This document shows, in pieces, positions 16,520 through 27,935 of a stretch of DNA of 47,734 bases (the stretch's first letter is position 1; each line of letters begins with the position of its first letter). This stretch comes from Paraburkholderia sp. C35 (GTDB lineage: Bacteria; Pseudomonadota; Gammaproteobacteria; Burkholderiales; Burkholderiaceae): positions 1 to 47,734 of the forward strand of contig NZ_QBUY01000065.1 of NCBI RefSeq assembly GCF_003121405.1. The letters are read 5' to 3'. The notes under the pieces are model-generated. The model searched no databases, had not been told where the DNA came from, and saw only the letters and a list, made by a program, of their open reading frames with translations. The position numbers and the translations under genes were made by a program.

Positions 16520-17974
16520 ATGCAATGGACCGTCGATGAGCAACTCGCGCTGACCGCCACACAAGCCGTGGCCGCCATCCAGTCGGAGCGACTCAGCGCA
16601 ACCGACTACGTCGCGACCCTGCTCGCCCGCGCCGCCGCGCTCGCCACGCTCAACGCGTTCACGGCGATCGACATGGAAGGCGCGCTCGCCGCCGCAAAAC
16701 GCATCGACGCCCTTTCCGCCGACGAAAAGGCCCGCCTGCCGCTCGCGGGCCTGCCCGTCGTCATCAAGGACAACATCAACACCGCGGGGCTGCTGACGTC
16801 CGCCGGCACGCCCGCGCTCGACGGCTTCAAGCCGAAGACCGACGCACCCTCGGTGCGCAAGCTGCTCGAGGCAGGCGCGATCGTGCTCGGCAAGACCAAC
16901 ATGCACGAACTGGCGTTCGGCATCACGAGTGCGAATCTGGCCCCGCACGCGGGCGTGGTGCGCAATCCTTATGATCCTGCGCTGATCGCGGGCGGCTCGT
17001 CGGGCGGCACCGCCGTGGCCGTGGCCGCGCGCGTCGCGCCAACCGGGCTCGGCAGCGACACGGGCGGCTCCACGCGCATTCCCGCTGCGCTGACGGGCAT
17101 TGCGGGCTTCCGCCCATCCGTAGGCAACGGCGGCGCCGAGCGGCGCTATCACGATCCGCATGCCGTGGTGCCGATCAGCCACACACGCGATACCGTCGGG
17201 CCGATGGCGCGCACGGTGGCGGACATTGCACTGCTCGACGGCGTGATCGCGGGCGATGCCACACTGCCCGTCGTGCAACTGCCCGCGTTGCGCATCGGCT
17301 TGCCCGAGCCGCTGTGGGCCGATCTCGAACGCGCCACGGAAGACGTCGCGCGCGCCGCGCTGACCCGGCTCGAAGCCGCGGGCGTGACCTTCGTGCCCGT
17401 CGCGATGCCCGATCTGCTGCGCCTGAACGAAGCAACGGGCGGCCCGATCGCGATTCACGAAGCACTCGACGACGTGCGCGACTATCTCGTCGCCAACGAT
17501 GCACCCGTGCAGACAGTCGGCGAACTGGCCGCGCGCATCGCCAGTCCGGACGTGCGCGAAATCTACGACGTGGTGCTGGCGGCCGCGCTCGCGCAGCACT
17601 ATCCGGCCGCCATGAACACGTGGCGACCGCAACTGCAGCAGCATTACGCCGACACCTTCGCCGCCGAGCGCCTCGATGCGCTGCTGTTTCCGACCACGCG
17701 CCTCGTGGCCGTGCCGATCGACGAAGTGAACGGCTCATCGGTCGTATCGATCGACGGCGCGCCCGCACTCGACGAAATGACGGCCTATCTGCGCAACACC
17801 GATCCCGCCAGCAACGCCGGCATTCCGGGCCTCTCGCTGCCCGCCGGGCTGACGCAGGACGGCGTGCCGGTCGGCCTCGAACTGGACGGGCCGCTCGGCA
17901 GCGACCGGCGGCTGCTCGCCATTGGCATCGCGATCGAAGGACTGCTAGGCTCCGTTCCCGCCCCAACTATCTGA
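16520..17974 (+). CDS. Amidase signature family enzyme (indoleacetamide hydrolase-like)
   Basis: A 484-residue amidase with the Ser-cisSer-Lys triad: Lys83 in VVIKDNIN, Ser160 in AGGSSGGT and Ser184 in GSDTGGSTRIPA. The 24-residue spacing between the two serines matches the family. Amidases hydrolyse C-N amide bonds to acid plus ammonia. Many Burkholderia proteins of this kind are annotated as indoleacetamide hydrolase, but the family is broad, so the auxin link is not established and no iaaM partner is present. Start at 16520 has GGGAG upstream; in-frame sequence to 16376 overlaps the ferritin-like gene and is rejected. The CDP-diacylglycerol diphosphatase gene starts 6 bp later, so the two are probably co-transcribed. 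Confidence 0.9.
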   Translation: MQWTVDEQLALTATQAVAAIQSERLSATDYVATLLARAAALATLNAFTAIDMEGALAAAKRIDALSADEKARLPLAGLPVVIKDNINTAGLLTSAGTPALDGFKPKTDAPSVRKLLEAGAIVLGKTNMHELAFGITSANLAPHAGVVRNPYDPALIAGGSSGGTAVAVAARVAPTGLGSDTGGSTRIPAALTGIAGFRPSVGNGGAERRYHDPHAVVPISHTRDTVGPMARTVADIALLDGVIAGDATLPVVQLPALRIGLPEPLWADLERATEDVARAALTRLEAAGVTFVPVAMPDLLRLNEATGGPIAIHEALDDVRDYLVANDAPVQTVGELAARIASPDVREIYDVVLAAALAQHYPAAMNTWRPQLQQHYADTFAAERLDALLFPTTRLVAVPIDEVNGSSVVSIDGAPALDEMTAYLRNTDPASNAGIPGLSLPAGLTQDGVPVGLELDGPLGSDRRLLAIGIAIEGLLGSVPAPTI

Positions 17975-17980
17975 CACTTC

Positions 17981-18730
17981 ATGATCCGACCACGCATCAG
18001 GCACCTCGCGGCGATAGCCGTCGCGCTGTGCACGTCAGGCTGCGCGCTCATCGCCACCGCCGACCCCAACGCCCTGTGGAAAATCGTCGACCACCAATGC
18101 GTGCCCGCCGCGCGCGCGACGGGCGGCGCGGGCTTCTGCACGTCGGTGGATCTTTCGAAGCACTACGCGATCCTCAAGGACATCAACGGCAACACGCAAT
18201 ATCTGCTGATTCCGACCGACCGCGTAACGGGCATCGAAAGCCCCAGCGTGCTCGCCGCCGATGCGCCCGACTATTGGGCCGATGCATGGTCGCAGCGGCA
18301 GGACGTCGGCTCGCGTATTGGTCTGACGTTTCCGCCGAACCAGCTTGGCCTCGAAATCAATTCGGAATTCCGCCGCACGCAGAACCAGTTGCATATCCAT
18401 ATGGATTGCATGCACGACAGCATCATCAAGGCGCTCGCGCCTTTTCGCGCGGTGGAACCCGGTCAGTGGCACTGGACCAGGCTCGACGGCGATTCATACC
18501 GCGTGATGCGCGTGCTGTCGCTGACGGGCGATGACAATCCGTTCCGCGTCGTCGCGCGCGACCATCGGGGCAGTGACGCGATGGCGCAGCAGACCATCCT
18601 CGTGACGGGCGCAGGGCCAACCGACGCCGACGGCTGGCTGATCGTCAACAGCGGCCTCGAACTGGACAACGGCAGCGGCACGGCGGAACCGATGCTCGAT
18701 CACGCGTGCGAGATCGGCATGCATCGGTAA
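17981..18730 (+). CDS. cdh: CDP-diacylglycerol diphosphatase (lipoprotein)
   Basis: A 249-residue protein that splits CDP-diacylglycerol into phosphatidate and CMP at the membrane. The lipobox CTSGC puts the lipid on Cys21. LWKIVDHQCVP, YAILKDINGNTQYLLIPT, RVTGIESP and the HIT-like block RTQNQLHIHMDC are characteristic of Cdh; the histidines are the likely catalytic residues. Length is normal for Cdh. It begins six bases after the amidase stop and is followed at 111 bp by a fatty acid desaturase. This places phospholipid turnover and acyl-chain change side by side. Confidence 0.9.
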   Translation: MIRPRIRHLAAIAVALCTSGCALIATADPNALWKIVDHQCVPAARATGGAGFCTSVDLSKHYAILKDINGNTQYLLIPTDRVTGIESPSVLAADAPDYWADAWSQRQDVGSRIGLTFPPNQLGLEINSEFRRTQNQLHIHMDCMHDSIIKALAPFRAVEPGQWHWTRLDGDSYRVMRVLSLTGDDNPFRVVARDHRGSDAMAQQTILVTGAGPTDADGWLIVNSGLELDNGSGTAEPMLDHACEIGMHR

Positions 18731-18850
18731 ACGTGCGGGGCATTTGTTCAGTCCGTACGCATAACCGGCGCCAAATCCGCTTTACTCACATGCTTTGCCG
18801 AACAAATTGGTTCGGCGGCGGCGCGCGCGCCTTTAGGATCGGTGAACTGC

Positions 18851-19885
18851 ATGAGAACCGATCCGCCGATGTCCTTCTATCTCGACGACGCACAACGCCA
18901 CACCCTTTCGCAACGGCGTACCCGTTTTACGTGGCGCACTGAATGGCCGACGTGGCTGCTGATCGGCACCATTTACGGCGGCTGGTTCTTTTTCGCGAGT
19001 CACGCACGCGCGCTCGGCCTTAGCATCGCGATTCCGCTGCTGGCCGTGTTCAGCGCGTGGTACATGTCGTTGCAGCACGAGCTGTTGCATGGGCATCCGA
19101 CGCGATCTGCTTTCGTCAATGGCCTGATTGGTTTTGCGCCGCTCGCGGTGTGGTTTCCGTATCGCGTGTATCGCGATCTGCATCTGCAGCATCACGACGA
19201 TCCGCATCTGACGCATCCCGAGATCGATCCCGAGAGCTATTTCGTCAGCCGTGACGCCTGGCAGCAGGCGGGCATGCTGACGCGTGTATTGCTGATCGCG
19301 CGCAATACGTTTGCTGGACGTCTGCTGCTTGGTCCTGCGTTTTCAATTGCCGCCACCGCGACTCAAGGGTCGCGCAAGATCCTGCGCGGCGATCTGTCGG
19401 ATGTTCCTGCGTGGGTTGCGCATATCGTGGCGCTGGCTTTGCTGATTGTGTGGCTGGACCGCGCGTGTGGCATCGCACCGTGGCTGTTCATCGCCGGGGT
19501 CGGCTATCCGGCGCTGGCGCTGAGTGCGGTGCGCTCGTTTCATGAGCATCGGGCGGCGGCGTTGCATGAGCACCGGTCGGTTATCAATGAAGCTGGTGCG
19601 ATCTGGCGGTTGCTGTTTCTGAACAACAACTATCATCTCGTGCATCATGACTTGCCGCATGTGCCGTGGTTTGCGTTGCGCGCGGTCTATGAGGCGTCGG
19701 CGCAGCAGTATCGCGAACGTTCCGGCGGCTTCGTGGTGAAAGGCTATGGCGAATGGGCGAAGCGCTATGCGTTCGCTTCCGTGGCCAGCCCGATGCATGG
19801 GGAGCGCTCCGGCTTCGAACCCATCCCGGAACGCGGCACACTCGCCGTGCAGCGCAAGCCCGTTCATTACTCGCGCAGCCGCTGA
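18851..19885 (+). CDS. Membrane fatty acid desaturase
   Basis: A membrane diiron desaturase of about 344 residues. Histidine boxes are HELLHGH (HxxxH type with extra His), LHLQHHDDPHLTH (HxxHH) and LVHHDLPH (HxxHH type). Hydrophobic stretches WLLIGTIYGGWFFF, AIPLLAVFSAWYM and IVALALLIVWL form membrane helices, with the boxes on the cytosolic side. It would introduce a double bond into acyl lipids or a related substrate. Starts at 18842 (GTG), 18851 and 18869 are all possible; no clear ribosome site decides. An inverted repeat GCCGAAC / GTTCGGC lies at 18797-18816. The C-terminal 40 residues are polar and basic. Confidence 0.88.
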   Translation: MRTDPPMSFYLDDAQRHTLSQRRTRFTWRTEWPTWLLIGTIYGGWFFFASHARALGLSIAIPLLAVFSAWYMSLQHELLHGHPTRSAFVNGLIGFAPLAVWFPYRVYRDLHLQHHDDPHLTHPEIDPESYFVSRDAWQQAGMLTRVLLIARNTFAGRLLLGPAFSIAATATQGSRKILRGDLSDVPAWVAHIVALALLIVWLDRACGIAPWLFIAGVGYPALALSAVRSFHEHRAAALHEHRSVINEAGAIWRLLFLNNNYHLVHHDLPHVPWFALRAVYEASAQQYRERSGGFVVKGYGEWAKRYAFASVASPMHGERSGFEPIPERGTLAVQRKPVHYSRSR

Positions 19886-20015
19886 AGGCAGCCGCACGCG
19901 CGTCGTTTGCATGCGCAATGACGGAAAAGAGCGGAACCTCGGCGTTTTTGCACGGCAGCAACCCGGCACAATCGAACGCATGCCGGCAGCCCTGTCCGGC
20001 CAGAGGGAGCGATCC

Positions 20016-21197
20016 ATGGGATGGAAGAATCTGCTGGTCGAAACACCTGTCTGGTTGTTGAGCCGGTTCCATCCAGCGCGCTTCGATCCGCGTCGCGGCG
20101 CACCGCGCGAAATCCTCGTGCTGCGGCCCAACGACTTCGGCGAACTGCTCAGCACCACGCCGCTGTTCGAATCGCTGCGCAAGCAGTTTCCGGCGACGAA
20201 GCTGATCGCCGGTATCGGCAGTTGGGGCAGGCCGATTCTCGAGAACAATCCGTATATCGACGAAATCGTCGAACTCGATGCGCCCTGGAACAACAAGATC
20301 ATCGCGGACCGCTCGCAGAAGAATGTGTTGCGCTTTCTGCGTGCGTCTCCACAGGTTGCCGCGTTGCGCGCGCGAGGCGGATTCGATGTCGCAATCGACG
20401 TGCTCGGCAGTTATATGGGCGCGCTGCTGATGATGCGGCTCGGCGCACGCTACCGCGTCGGCGTGCGCGGCTATCGCGGCGGCTGGAGCGGATGCCAGGC
20501 TTATATCGAGTACGCGAGGCGGCAAGCGGGACGCGCTGCGCTTGCGCAAGGCGAATTGCTCGGTGCGACAGCGTTACCGGAAGTGCGTCCACAACTCTTT
20601 CTGACTGGCGACGAGCGTGCGCGCGCTGCGCAGCTATGGACCGTGAACGCCACGCCAGCAAGACCCGTGGTGCGTATCGTCGCGGGTGTCGGAGCGGGCG
20701 TACCGACCAAGGCGTGGCCCGCTCGCGAAGTGGGTGCCGCTCTTGCGCAAGTCGCGCAATCGCTGGAACAGCAAGGGCGCGCGTGCGAGATCGTGATCGT
20801 CGGCAGCGATGCGGACCGGGCGCGCGCCGCCGAGGCGATCGCCGCCGCCGGCAGCAGTGTGCCCGTGCGCTCGCTCGCAGGCGACATACCGATGCGCGTG
20901 ATGTTCGCCCTCGTCGAACAGGCCGATACCGTGCTGACGAACTCGACGATGTTGATGCACGTCGCCGCCGCGTTCCGCCGTCCGACGGTGGCCGTGCTCG
21001 GCGGCAGCATCAGCAGGCCGGAAGTGCACGACGCGATCTGGGGTTATCCGGCGTCCTACGTCAGCATCGCGCCCGCGAAATCCGCCGATGGCCAGCGGCT
21101 AACGGAATGGCCGGACGGCGCGCGTGTGGTAGAAGCCGTGTTGCAGTCCGTCGCTGCCGTTGGTGAACCGGACTCGCGTCTCGGCGCGGCGGCGTGA
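20016..21197 (+). CDS. Family 9 glycosyltransferase (ADP-heptose:LPS heptosyltransferase-like)
   Basis: A 393-residue GT9 enzyme with a GT-B fold. The N-terminal domain shows REILVLRPNDFGELLSTTPLFESLRK, as in heptosyltransferases (RxxxLGDxxxxxP), and the C-terminal domain has ADTVLTNSTMLMHVAAAFRRPTVAVLGGS, where the usual VxxDSGxxH motif is replaced by TNSTMLMH. The family transfers heptose to lipopolysaccharide core on the cytosolic face. Start at 20016 is preceded by AGAGGGAGC. It is not in an LPS cluster here, and the altered donor-site motif means donor and acceptor are uncertain. Confidence 0.85.
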   Translation: MGWKNLLVETPVWLLSRFHPARFDPRRGAPREILVLRPNDFGELLSTTPLFESLRKQFPATKLIAGIGSWGRPILENNPYIDEIVELDAPWNNKIIADRSQKNVLRFLRASPQVAALRARGGFDVAIDVLGSYMGALLMMRLGARYRVGVRGYRGGWSGCQAYIEYARRQAGRAALAQGELLGATALPEVRPQLFLTGDERARAAQLWTVNATPARPVVRIVAGVGAGVPTKAWPAREVGAALAQVAQSLEQQGRACEIVIVGSDADRARAAEAIAAAGSSVPVRSLAGDIPMRVMFALVEQADTVLTNSTMLMHVAAAFRRPTVAVLGGSISRPEVHDAIWGYPASYVSIAPAKSADGQRLTEWPDGARVVEAVLQSVAAVGEPDSRLGAAA

Positions 21198-21241
21198 CAA
21201 CGTAGATATGGGCAGGTTGATTCGCGATTAGAATCACACGC

Positions 21242-22030
21242 ATGAAGAGAATCGCCGCCCTGCCGATGTACAACGTCTCGCCCGCGCTCGCAGCCGACTG
21301 GCACGCGCTGCTCGCGGACGTGCTGCGCCGTGTCGATCCGGCCGCCATCATCACGGAACCCGACGATCTGCACGCGTTCTGGCGGCGTCCCGAGCTACTG
21401 CTCTCTCAGACTTGCGGCTATCCGTATGTACTCGGTCTGCACGAACACGTCCAACTGATCGCGACGCCGCACTTCGAAGCGCCCGGCTGCGATGGCGCGA
21501 ACTATTCGAGCGTGGTGATCGTGCGCAAAGAGGCACCGCTCGATTCGATCGAAGCATGTCGTGGCGCACGCGTTGCCTTCAATTCCACCGATTCGAATAG
21601 CGGCTACAACGCATTGCGTCACATGGTTGCACCGCATGCGCAACACGGTCGCTTCTTCAGCACGACACTCGAAACTGGCTCGCATCTTGGCTCGATGCGA
21701 GCGGTTGCAGACGATCGCGCGGATGTGGCGGCTATCGACTGCGTGACCTGGGCTTTCGCAACTGAAGCGTATCCGGAACTCACAGACCTTCTGCGCGAAA
21801 TCGGCTATACGCGTTCATCGCCGGGATTGCCGTTGATTGCTTCGAAGCTCATATCACCTGACACTGCAGAAGCGTTACGCGACGCCCTGAGCGAAGCCCT
21901 CGCCGCACAACCCGAGCGCGCCTCGAGGCTCAAACTCAAGGGCTTTTCGCATCTACCGCCGCAAGCGTACGAGAGCATCCGTCAAATGGAAAACGAGGCG
22001 CGCGTAGCGAACTACGCGCGCCTCGCATGA
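21242..22030 (+). CDS. PhnD-like periplasmic-binding-fold protein without signal peptide
   Basis: A 262-residue protein resembling phosphate/phosphonate ABC transporter binding proteins. LPMYNVSP at the start, LLLSQTCGYPYVLGL, VIVRKEAPLDSIEACRGARVAFNSTDSNSGYNALRHMV and DVAAIDCVTWAF are typical for ligand contacts of the PhnD type. The chain begins MKRIAALPMYNVSP with no signal peptide, and no permease or ATPase gene is adjacent, so it may be a cytosolic ligand-binding protein. It is convergent with mccA (28 bp gap). Confidence 0.8.
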   Translation: MKRIAALPMYNVSPALAADWHALLADVLRRVDPAAIITEPDDLHAFWRRPELLLSQTCGYPYVLGLHEHVQLIATPHFEAPGCDGANYSSVVIVRKEAPLDSIEACRGARVAFNSTDSNSGYNALRHMVAPHAQHGRFFSTTLETGSHLGSMRAVADDRADVAAIDCVTWAFATEAYPELTDLLREIGYTRSSPGLPLIASKLISPDTAEALRDALSEALAAQPERASRLKLKGFSHLPPQAYESIRQMENEARVANYARLA

Positions 22031-22058
22031 CATCGGACGCTTTTAAAAACGCTGCGTC

Positions 22059-24071
<2,013 letters not shown>

Positions 24072-24111
24072 GAAGTGTCTCGATGGATATTGTTCTGTGC
24101 GGACGCAGGGT

Positions 24112-24897
24112 TCAGACGCGCCACGAAGGCGAGCGCTTGTCGAGGAACGACGCGACGCCTTCGCGCCCTTCCGCGCCCGCACGCGTCTTCGCGATGCGCA
24201 CCGCCGTGTCTTCGATCAGCGCCGCGCTGATCTCGCGTCCGCCGATGTCATGCACGAGCTGCTTGCACGCCTTCACCGCTTGCGGGCCGTTCGCGCACAG
24301 CGTCGCGGCGAGTTGCTGCACGGTTTCGTCGAGCTTGTCGGCGCTCACGCATTCGGCAACAAAGCCCAGCCGATGCGCCGTCGCGCAGTCGAACGCTTCT
24401 GCCGTCATGAAATAGCGGCGCGACGCCTGCTCGCCGAGCGCGCGAATCACGTACGGCGCGATCGTCGCGGGAATCAGGCCGAGGCGCGCTTCGGACAGGC
24501 AGAATTTCGCGCTATCCACGGCAACCACGATATCGCACGCCGACAGCAGGCCCATGCCGCCCGCGTACGCATCGCCGTTCACACGCGCGATCACCGGCTT
24601 GTTGCAGCGATAGATCGACGCGAGCATGTCGGCAAGACGCAGCGCGTCGGCACGGTTCTCGTCATCCGAGTAACCGGCCATTTTCTTCATCCAGTTCAGG
24701 TCCGCGCCTGCGCAGAATGCCTTGCCGTTTGCCGCGAGCACGACGGCGCGCACGTCGTCGCGTTCGTTCAGCGCGTTGAATGCCGACGTGAGTTCCGCGA
24801 TCATCGCTTCGTTGAACGCGTTGCGCACGTCCGGGCGATTCAGCGTGACAGTGGCGATCTGGTTGTCGAACGCGACGGTGAGGTTCTCGTATTGCAT
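24112..24897 (-). CDS. liuC: Enoyl-CoA hydratase family, probable methylglutaconyl-CoA hydratase
   Basis: A 261-residue crotonase-fold protein. The oxyanion hole and active-site loops are AANGKAFCAGADLNWM and RVNGDAYAGGMGLLSACDIV. It would hydrate 3-methylglutaconyl-CoA to HMG-CoA, one step after the carboxylase. The specific role is inferred from its location between the two carboxylase subunit genes, as in known liu operons. The start at 24897 follows AAAGGAGCTTCGGCT. Gaps are 28 bp to mccB and 40 bp to mccA. Confidence 0.92.
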   Translation of the reverse strand: MQYENLTVAFDNQIATVTLNRPDVRNAFNEAMIAELTSAFNALNERDDVRAVVLAANGKAFCAGADLNWMKKMAGYSDDENRADALRLADMLASIYRCNKPVIARVNGDAYAGGMGLLSACDIVVAVDSAKFCLSEARLGLIPATIAPYVIRALGEQASRRYFMTAEAFDCATAHRLGFVAECVSADKLDETVQQLAATLCANGPQAVKACKQLVHDIGGREISAALIEDTAVRIAKTRAGAEGREGVASFLDKRSPSWRV

Positions 24898-24925
24898 AGC
24901 CGAAGCTCCTTTCGCTGCGTCGACG

Positions 24926-26533
24926 TTACATGCGGAACACGCCGAAGCGCGTGTCTTCGATCGGTGCATTCATCGCCGCCGACAAACCGAGACCCAGCAC
25001 GTCGCGCGTTTGCGCGGGATCGATCACGCCGTCGTCCCAAAGACGCGCGCTTGCATAGTACGGATGGCCTTGATGTTCGTATTGCTCGCGGATCGGCTGC
25101 TTGAATGCGTCTTCCTGCTCGGGCGTCCATGTGCCGCCCTTCGCTTCGATGCCGTCGCGCTTCACCGTTGCCAGCACCGACGCCGCCTGTTCACCGCCCA
25201 TCACCGAGATGCGCGCGTTCGGCCACATCCACAGGAAGCGCGGCGAATACGCGCGTCCGCACATGCCGTAATTGCCCGCACCAAACGACCCGCCGATGAT
25301 CACCGTGAACTTCGGCACCTTCGCCGTCGCGACAGCCGTCACCATCTTCGCGCCGTTACGCGCGATGCCTTCGTTCTCGTACTTGCGGCCCACCATGAAG
25401 CCCGTGATGTTCTGCAGGAACACGAGCGGGATCTTGCGCTGCGCGCACAGTTCGATGAAGTGCGCGCCCTTCAATGCCGACTCGGAAAACAGAATGCCGT
25501 TGTTCGCGACGATGCCGACCGGGTGGCCCCAGATATGCGCGAAGCCGCATACCAGTGTGGTGCCGTAACGCGCCTTGAATTCATCGAAGGCGGAATCGTC
25601 GACGATACGCGCGATCACTTCGCGGATATCGAAGGGCTTGCGCGTATCGACGGGAATCACGCCGTAGAGGCTCTTCACGTCGTAGCGCGGCGGCTTCGGT
25701 TCCTGCATCGTGACGGGCACGTCCTTGCGCCGGTTCAGATTGCCGACGATGCTGCGCGCAATCGCCAGTGCATGCGGATCGTTCTGCGCCAGATGATCGG
25801 CGACACCCGACAGACGCGTATGCACGTCGCCGCCGCCCAGGTCTTCCGCGCTGACTTCTTCGCCTGTTGCTGCCTTTACCAGCGGCGGGCCGCCCAGAAA
25901 GATCGTGCCTTGATTCTTGACGATGATCGATTCGTCGCTCATCGCGGGAACATACGCGCCGCCTGCCGTGCACGAACCCATCACCACGGCGATCTGCGGA
26001 ATGCCCTGCGCCGACATGTTCGCCTGGTTGTAGAAGATGCGGCCGAAGTGATCGCGGTCGGGGAACACATCGTCCTGATTCGGCAGGTTCGCGCCGCCCG
26101 AATCGACGAGATACACGCATGGCAAGCGGTTTTCTTCGGCGATTTCCTGCGCGCGCACGTGCTTCTTCACGGTCACGGGATAGTACGTGCCGCCCTTCAC
26201 CGTTGCGTCATTGCAGACGATCACGCATTCCTGGCCCGCAATGCGCCCGATGCCCGTGATGACGCCCGCGCCCGGCGCATCGTCGTTGTACATGCCGTAG
26301 GCCGCGAGTTGCGACAGTTCGAGAAACGGCGTGCCGGGATCGAGCAGTTGCGCGATGCGGTCGCGCGGCAGCAGCTTGCCACGCGATACATGCTTGTCGC
26401 GCGCAGCAGGACCGCCGCCTTGCGCGAGCTTGCTGATCTTCGCTTTCAGGTCTTCGACGAGGGCTTCGAGCGCCGCCGCGTTGGTGCGGAAGTCGTCGGA
26501 ACGGGGGTTCAGTTTTGATTCGATGATCGGCAT
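24926..26533 (-). CDS. mccB: Methylcrotonyl-CoA carboxylase, beta (carboxyltransferase) subunit
   Basis: A 535-residue carboxyltransferase. Two crotonase-like domains are seen: VYLVDSGGANLPNQDDVFPD, VVMGSCTAGGAYVPAMSDE and IFLGGPPLVKAATGE in the first, and IVANNGILFSESALKGAHFI, VVLLQNITGFMVG-like and FGAGNYGMCGRAYSPRF in the second. These match the MCC/PCC beta type, and the context supports methylcrotonyl-CoA. It complexes with MccA. ATG 26533 is the start; it is 16 bp after the isovaleryl-CoA dehydrogenase stop. Confidence 0.95.
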   Translation of the reverse strand: MPIIESKLNPRSDDFRTNAAALEALVEDLKAKISKLAQGGGPAARDKHVSRGKLLPRDRIAQLLDPGTPFLELSQLAAYGMYNDDAPGAGVITGIGRIAGQECVIVCNDATVKGGTYYPVTVKKHVRAQEIAEENRLPCVYLVDSGGANLPNQDDVFPDRDHFGRIFYNQANMSAQGIPQIAVVMGSCTAGGAYVPAMSDESIIVKNQGTIFLGGPPLVKAATGEEVSAEDLGGGDVHTRLSGVADHLAQNDPHALAIARSIVGNLNRRKDVPVTMQEPKPPRYDVKSLYGVIPVDTRKPFDIREVIARIVDDSAFDEFKARYGTTLVCGFAHIWGHPVGIVANNGILFSESALKGAHFIELCAQRKIPLVFLQNITGFMVGRKYENEGIARNGAKMVTAVATAKVPKFTVIIGGSFGAGNYGMCGRAYSPRFLWMWPNARISVMGGEQAASVLATVKRDGIEAKGGTWTPEQEDAFKQPIREQYEHQGHPYYASARLWDDGVIDPAQTRDVLGLGLSAAMNAPIEDTRFGVFRM

Positions 26534-26549
26534 GTTCGTCCCTTGCCTC

Positions 26550-27731
26550 TTACATCGTTTCCGCAAACAGTTCGCGGCCAATCAGCATCCGGCGAATCTC
26601 GCTCGTGCCCGCGCCGATCTCATACAGCTTCGCATCGCGCCACAGGCGTCCAACGGGATACTCGTTGATATAGCCATTGCCGCCGAGAATCTGGATCGCC
26701 TCGCCCGCCATCCACGTCGCCTTCTCAGCCGTGTACAGAATCACGCCCGCGCAGTCCTTGCGCACCTGGCGCACATGCGCCGTGCCGAGTGTATCGAGCT
26801 GGCGGCCCACCGCGTACAGATACGCGCGGCAAGCCTGCAACGTCGTGTAAAGATCCGCGACCTTGCCCTGGATCAACTGGAACTCACCGATCGACTGGCC
26901 GAACTGCTTGCGATCATGGATATACGGCACGACAGAATCCATCACGGCCAGCATGATGCCCGTCGGACCACCTGCGAGCACCGCGCGCTCGTAATCGAGG
27001 CCGCTCATCAGCACCTTCACGCCGCCGTTCAGTTCGCCGAGGATGTTCTCTTCCGGCACTTCCACGTTCTCGAACACCAGTTCGCCCGTATGCGAGCCGC
27101 GCATGCCGAGCTTGTCGAGCTTCTGCGCAACGGAGAAACCCTTCATGCCCTTCTCGACGATAAACGCCGTGATGCCACGCGAAGCAGCTTCGATATCGGT
27201 CTTCGCGTACACGACCAGCGTGTCGCAATCCGGGCCGTTGGTGATCCACATCTTCGTGCCGTTCAGCACATAGCGGTCGCCCTTCTTCTCGGCGCGCAGC
27301 TTCATGCTGACTACGTCGGAACCGGCGTTCGGCTCGCTCATCGCCAGCGCGCCGACGTGTTCGCCCGACACCAGCTTCGGCAGGTACTTTTCTTTTTGCG
27401 CCTTGGTGCCATTGCGGTGAATCTGGTTCACGCACAGATTCGAATGCGCGCCATACGACAGCCCTACCGATGCCGACGCCCGCGAAATCTCCTCCATCGC
27501 GACCATGTGGGCCGTGTAGCCCATGTTTGCGCCGCCGTATTCCTCGGAAACCGTCATACCGAGCACGCCCAGATCGCCGAATTTCTTCCACAGGTCCATC
27601 GGGAACTGGTCGGTGCGGTCGATCTCGCCCGCGCGCGGCGCGATTTCCCTGGCGGCAAACGACGTCAGGCTGTCGCGCAGCATCTCGATCTCTTCACCAA
27701 GCGGGAATTGCAAACCGGGCAAGTTGCTCAT
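26550..27731 (-). CDS. liuA: Isovaleryl-CoA dehydrogenase
   Basis: A 393-residue acyl-CoA dehydrogenase. MSEPNAGSDVVSMKLRAEK and KMWITNGPDCDTLVVYAKTD are the FAD and substrate loops. Glu248 in LDYERAVLAGGPTGIM is the catalytic base in the unusual position known for isovaleryl-CoA dehydrogenases, which supports this substrate over other short chains. WAIQILGG-like text appears as MAGEAIQILGGNGYINEYPV near the C-terminus. It converts isovaleryl-CoA to 3-methylcrotonyl-CoA, feeding the carboxylase. It is the first gene of the operon; TGGAGACACACACA precedes its ATG. Confidence 0.96.
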   Translation of the reverse strand: MSNLPGLQFPLGEEIEMLRDSLTSFAAREIAPRAGEIDRTDQFPMDLWKKFGDLGVLGMTVSEEYGGANMGYTAHMVAMEEISRASASVGLSYGAHSNLCVNQIHRNGTKAQKEKYLPKLVSGEHVGALAMSEPNAGSDVVSMKLRAEKKGDRYVLNGTKMWITNGPDCDTLVVYAKTDIEAASRGITAFIVEKGMKGFSVAQKLDKLGMRGSHTGELVFENVEVPEENILGELNGGVKVLMSGLDYERAVLAGGPTGIMLAVMDSVVPYIHDRKQFGQSIGEFQLIQGKVADLYTTLQACRAYLYAVGRQLDTLGTAHVRQVRKDCAGVILYTAEKATWMAGEAIQILGGNGYINEYPVGRLWRDAKLYEIGAGTSEIRRMLIGRELFAETM

Positions 27732-27899
27732 TGTGTGTGTCTCCAGGAGTTCGTCGGGTGCGGCGGGCGGCTTTCCAGGTCAGGTGCCGCGCCACATCGG
27801 GCAATTTTTCTGAGCCGGACTCAGCCGGCTCGCCAGCCGCGCCATTCACATATCCGGCGATTCAGCCGGCATGCACGTTTACGCGGCAGCACAGAGCGC

Positions 27900-27928
27900 A
27901 TTTCACTCCAGATTTACGTAAGCGTCAA
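27900..27928 (-). promoter_or_regulatory. Sigma-70-like promoter of the leucine operon
   Basis: On the minus strand TTGACG (27923-27928) and TGAAAT (27900-27905) are spaced by 17 bp, a good match to -35 and a fair match to -10. It points to the isovaleryl-CoA dehydrogenase gene with transcription beginning near 27893. Confidence 0.5.
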
Positions 27929-27935
27929 TCAGTAT

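Noticed and set aside
24722..26518. 598-codon plus-strand frame opposite mccB
   Set aside because: Antisense shadow of the carboxyltransferase frame without motifs or ribosome site.
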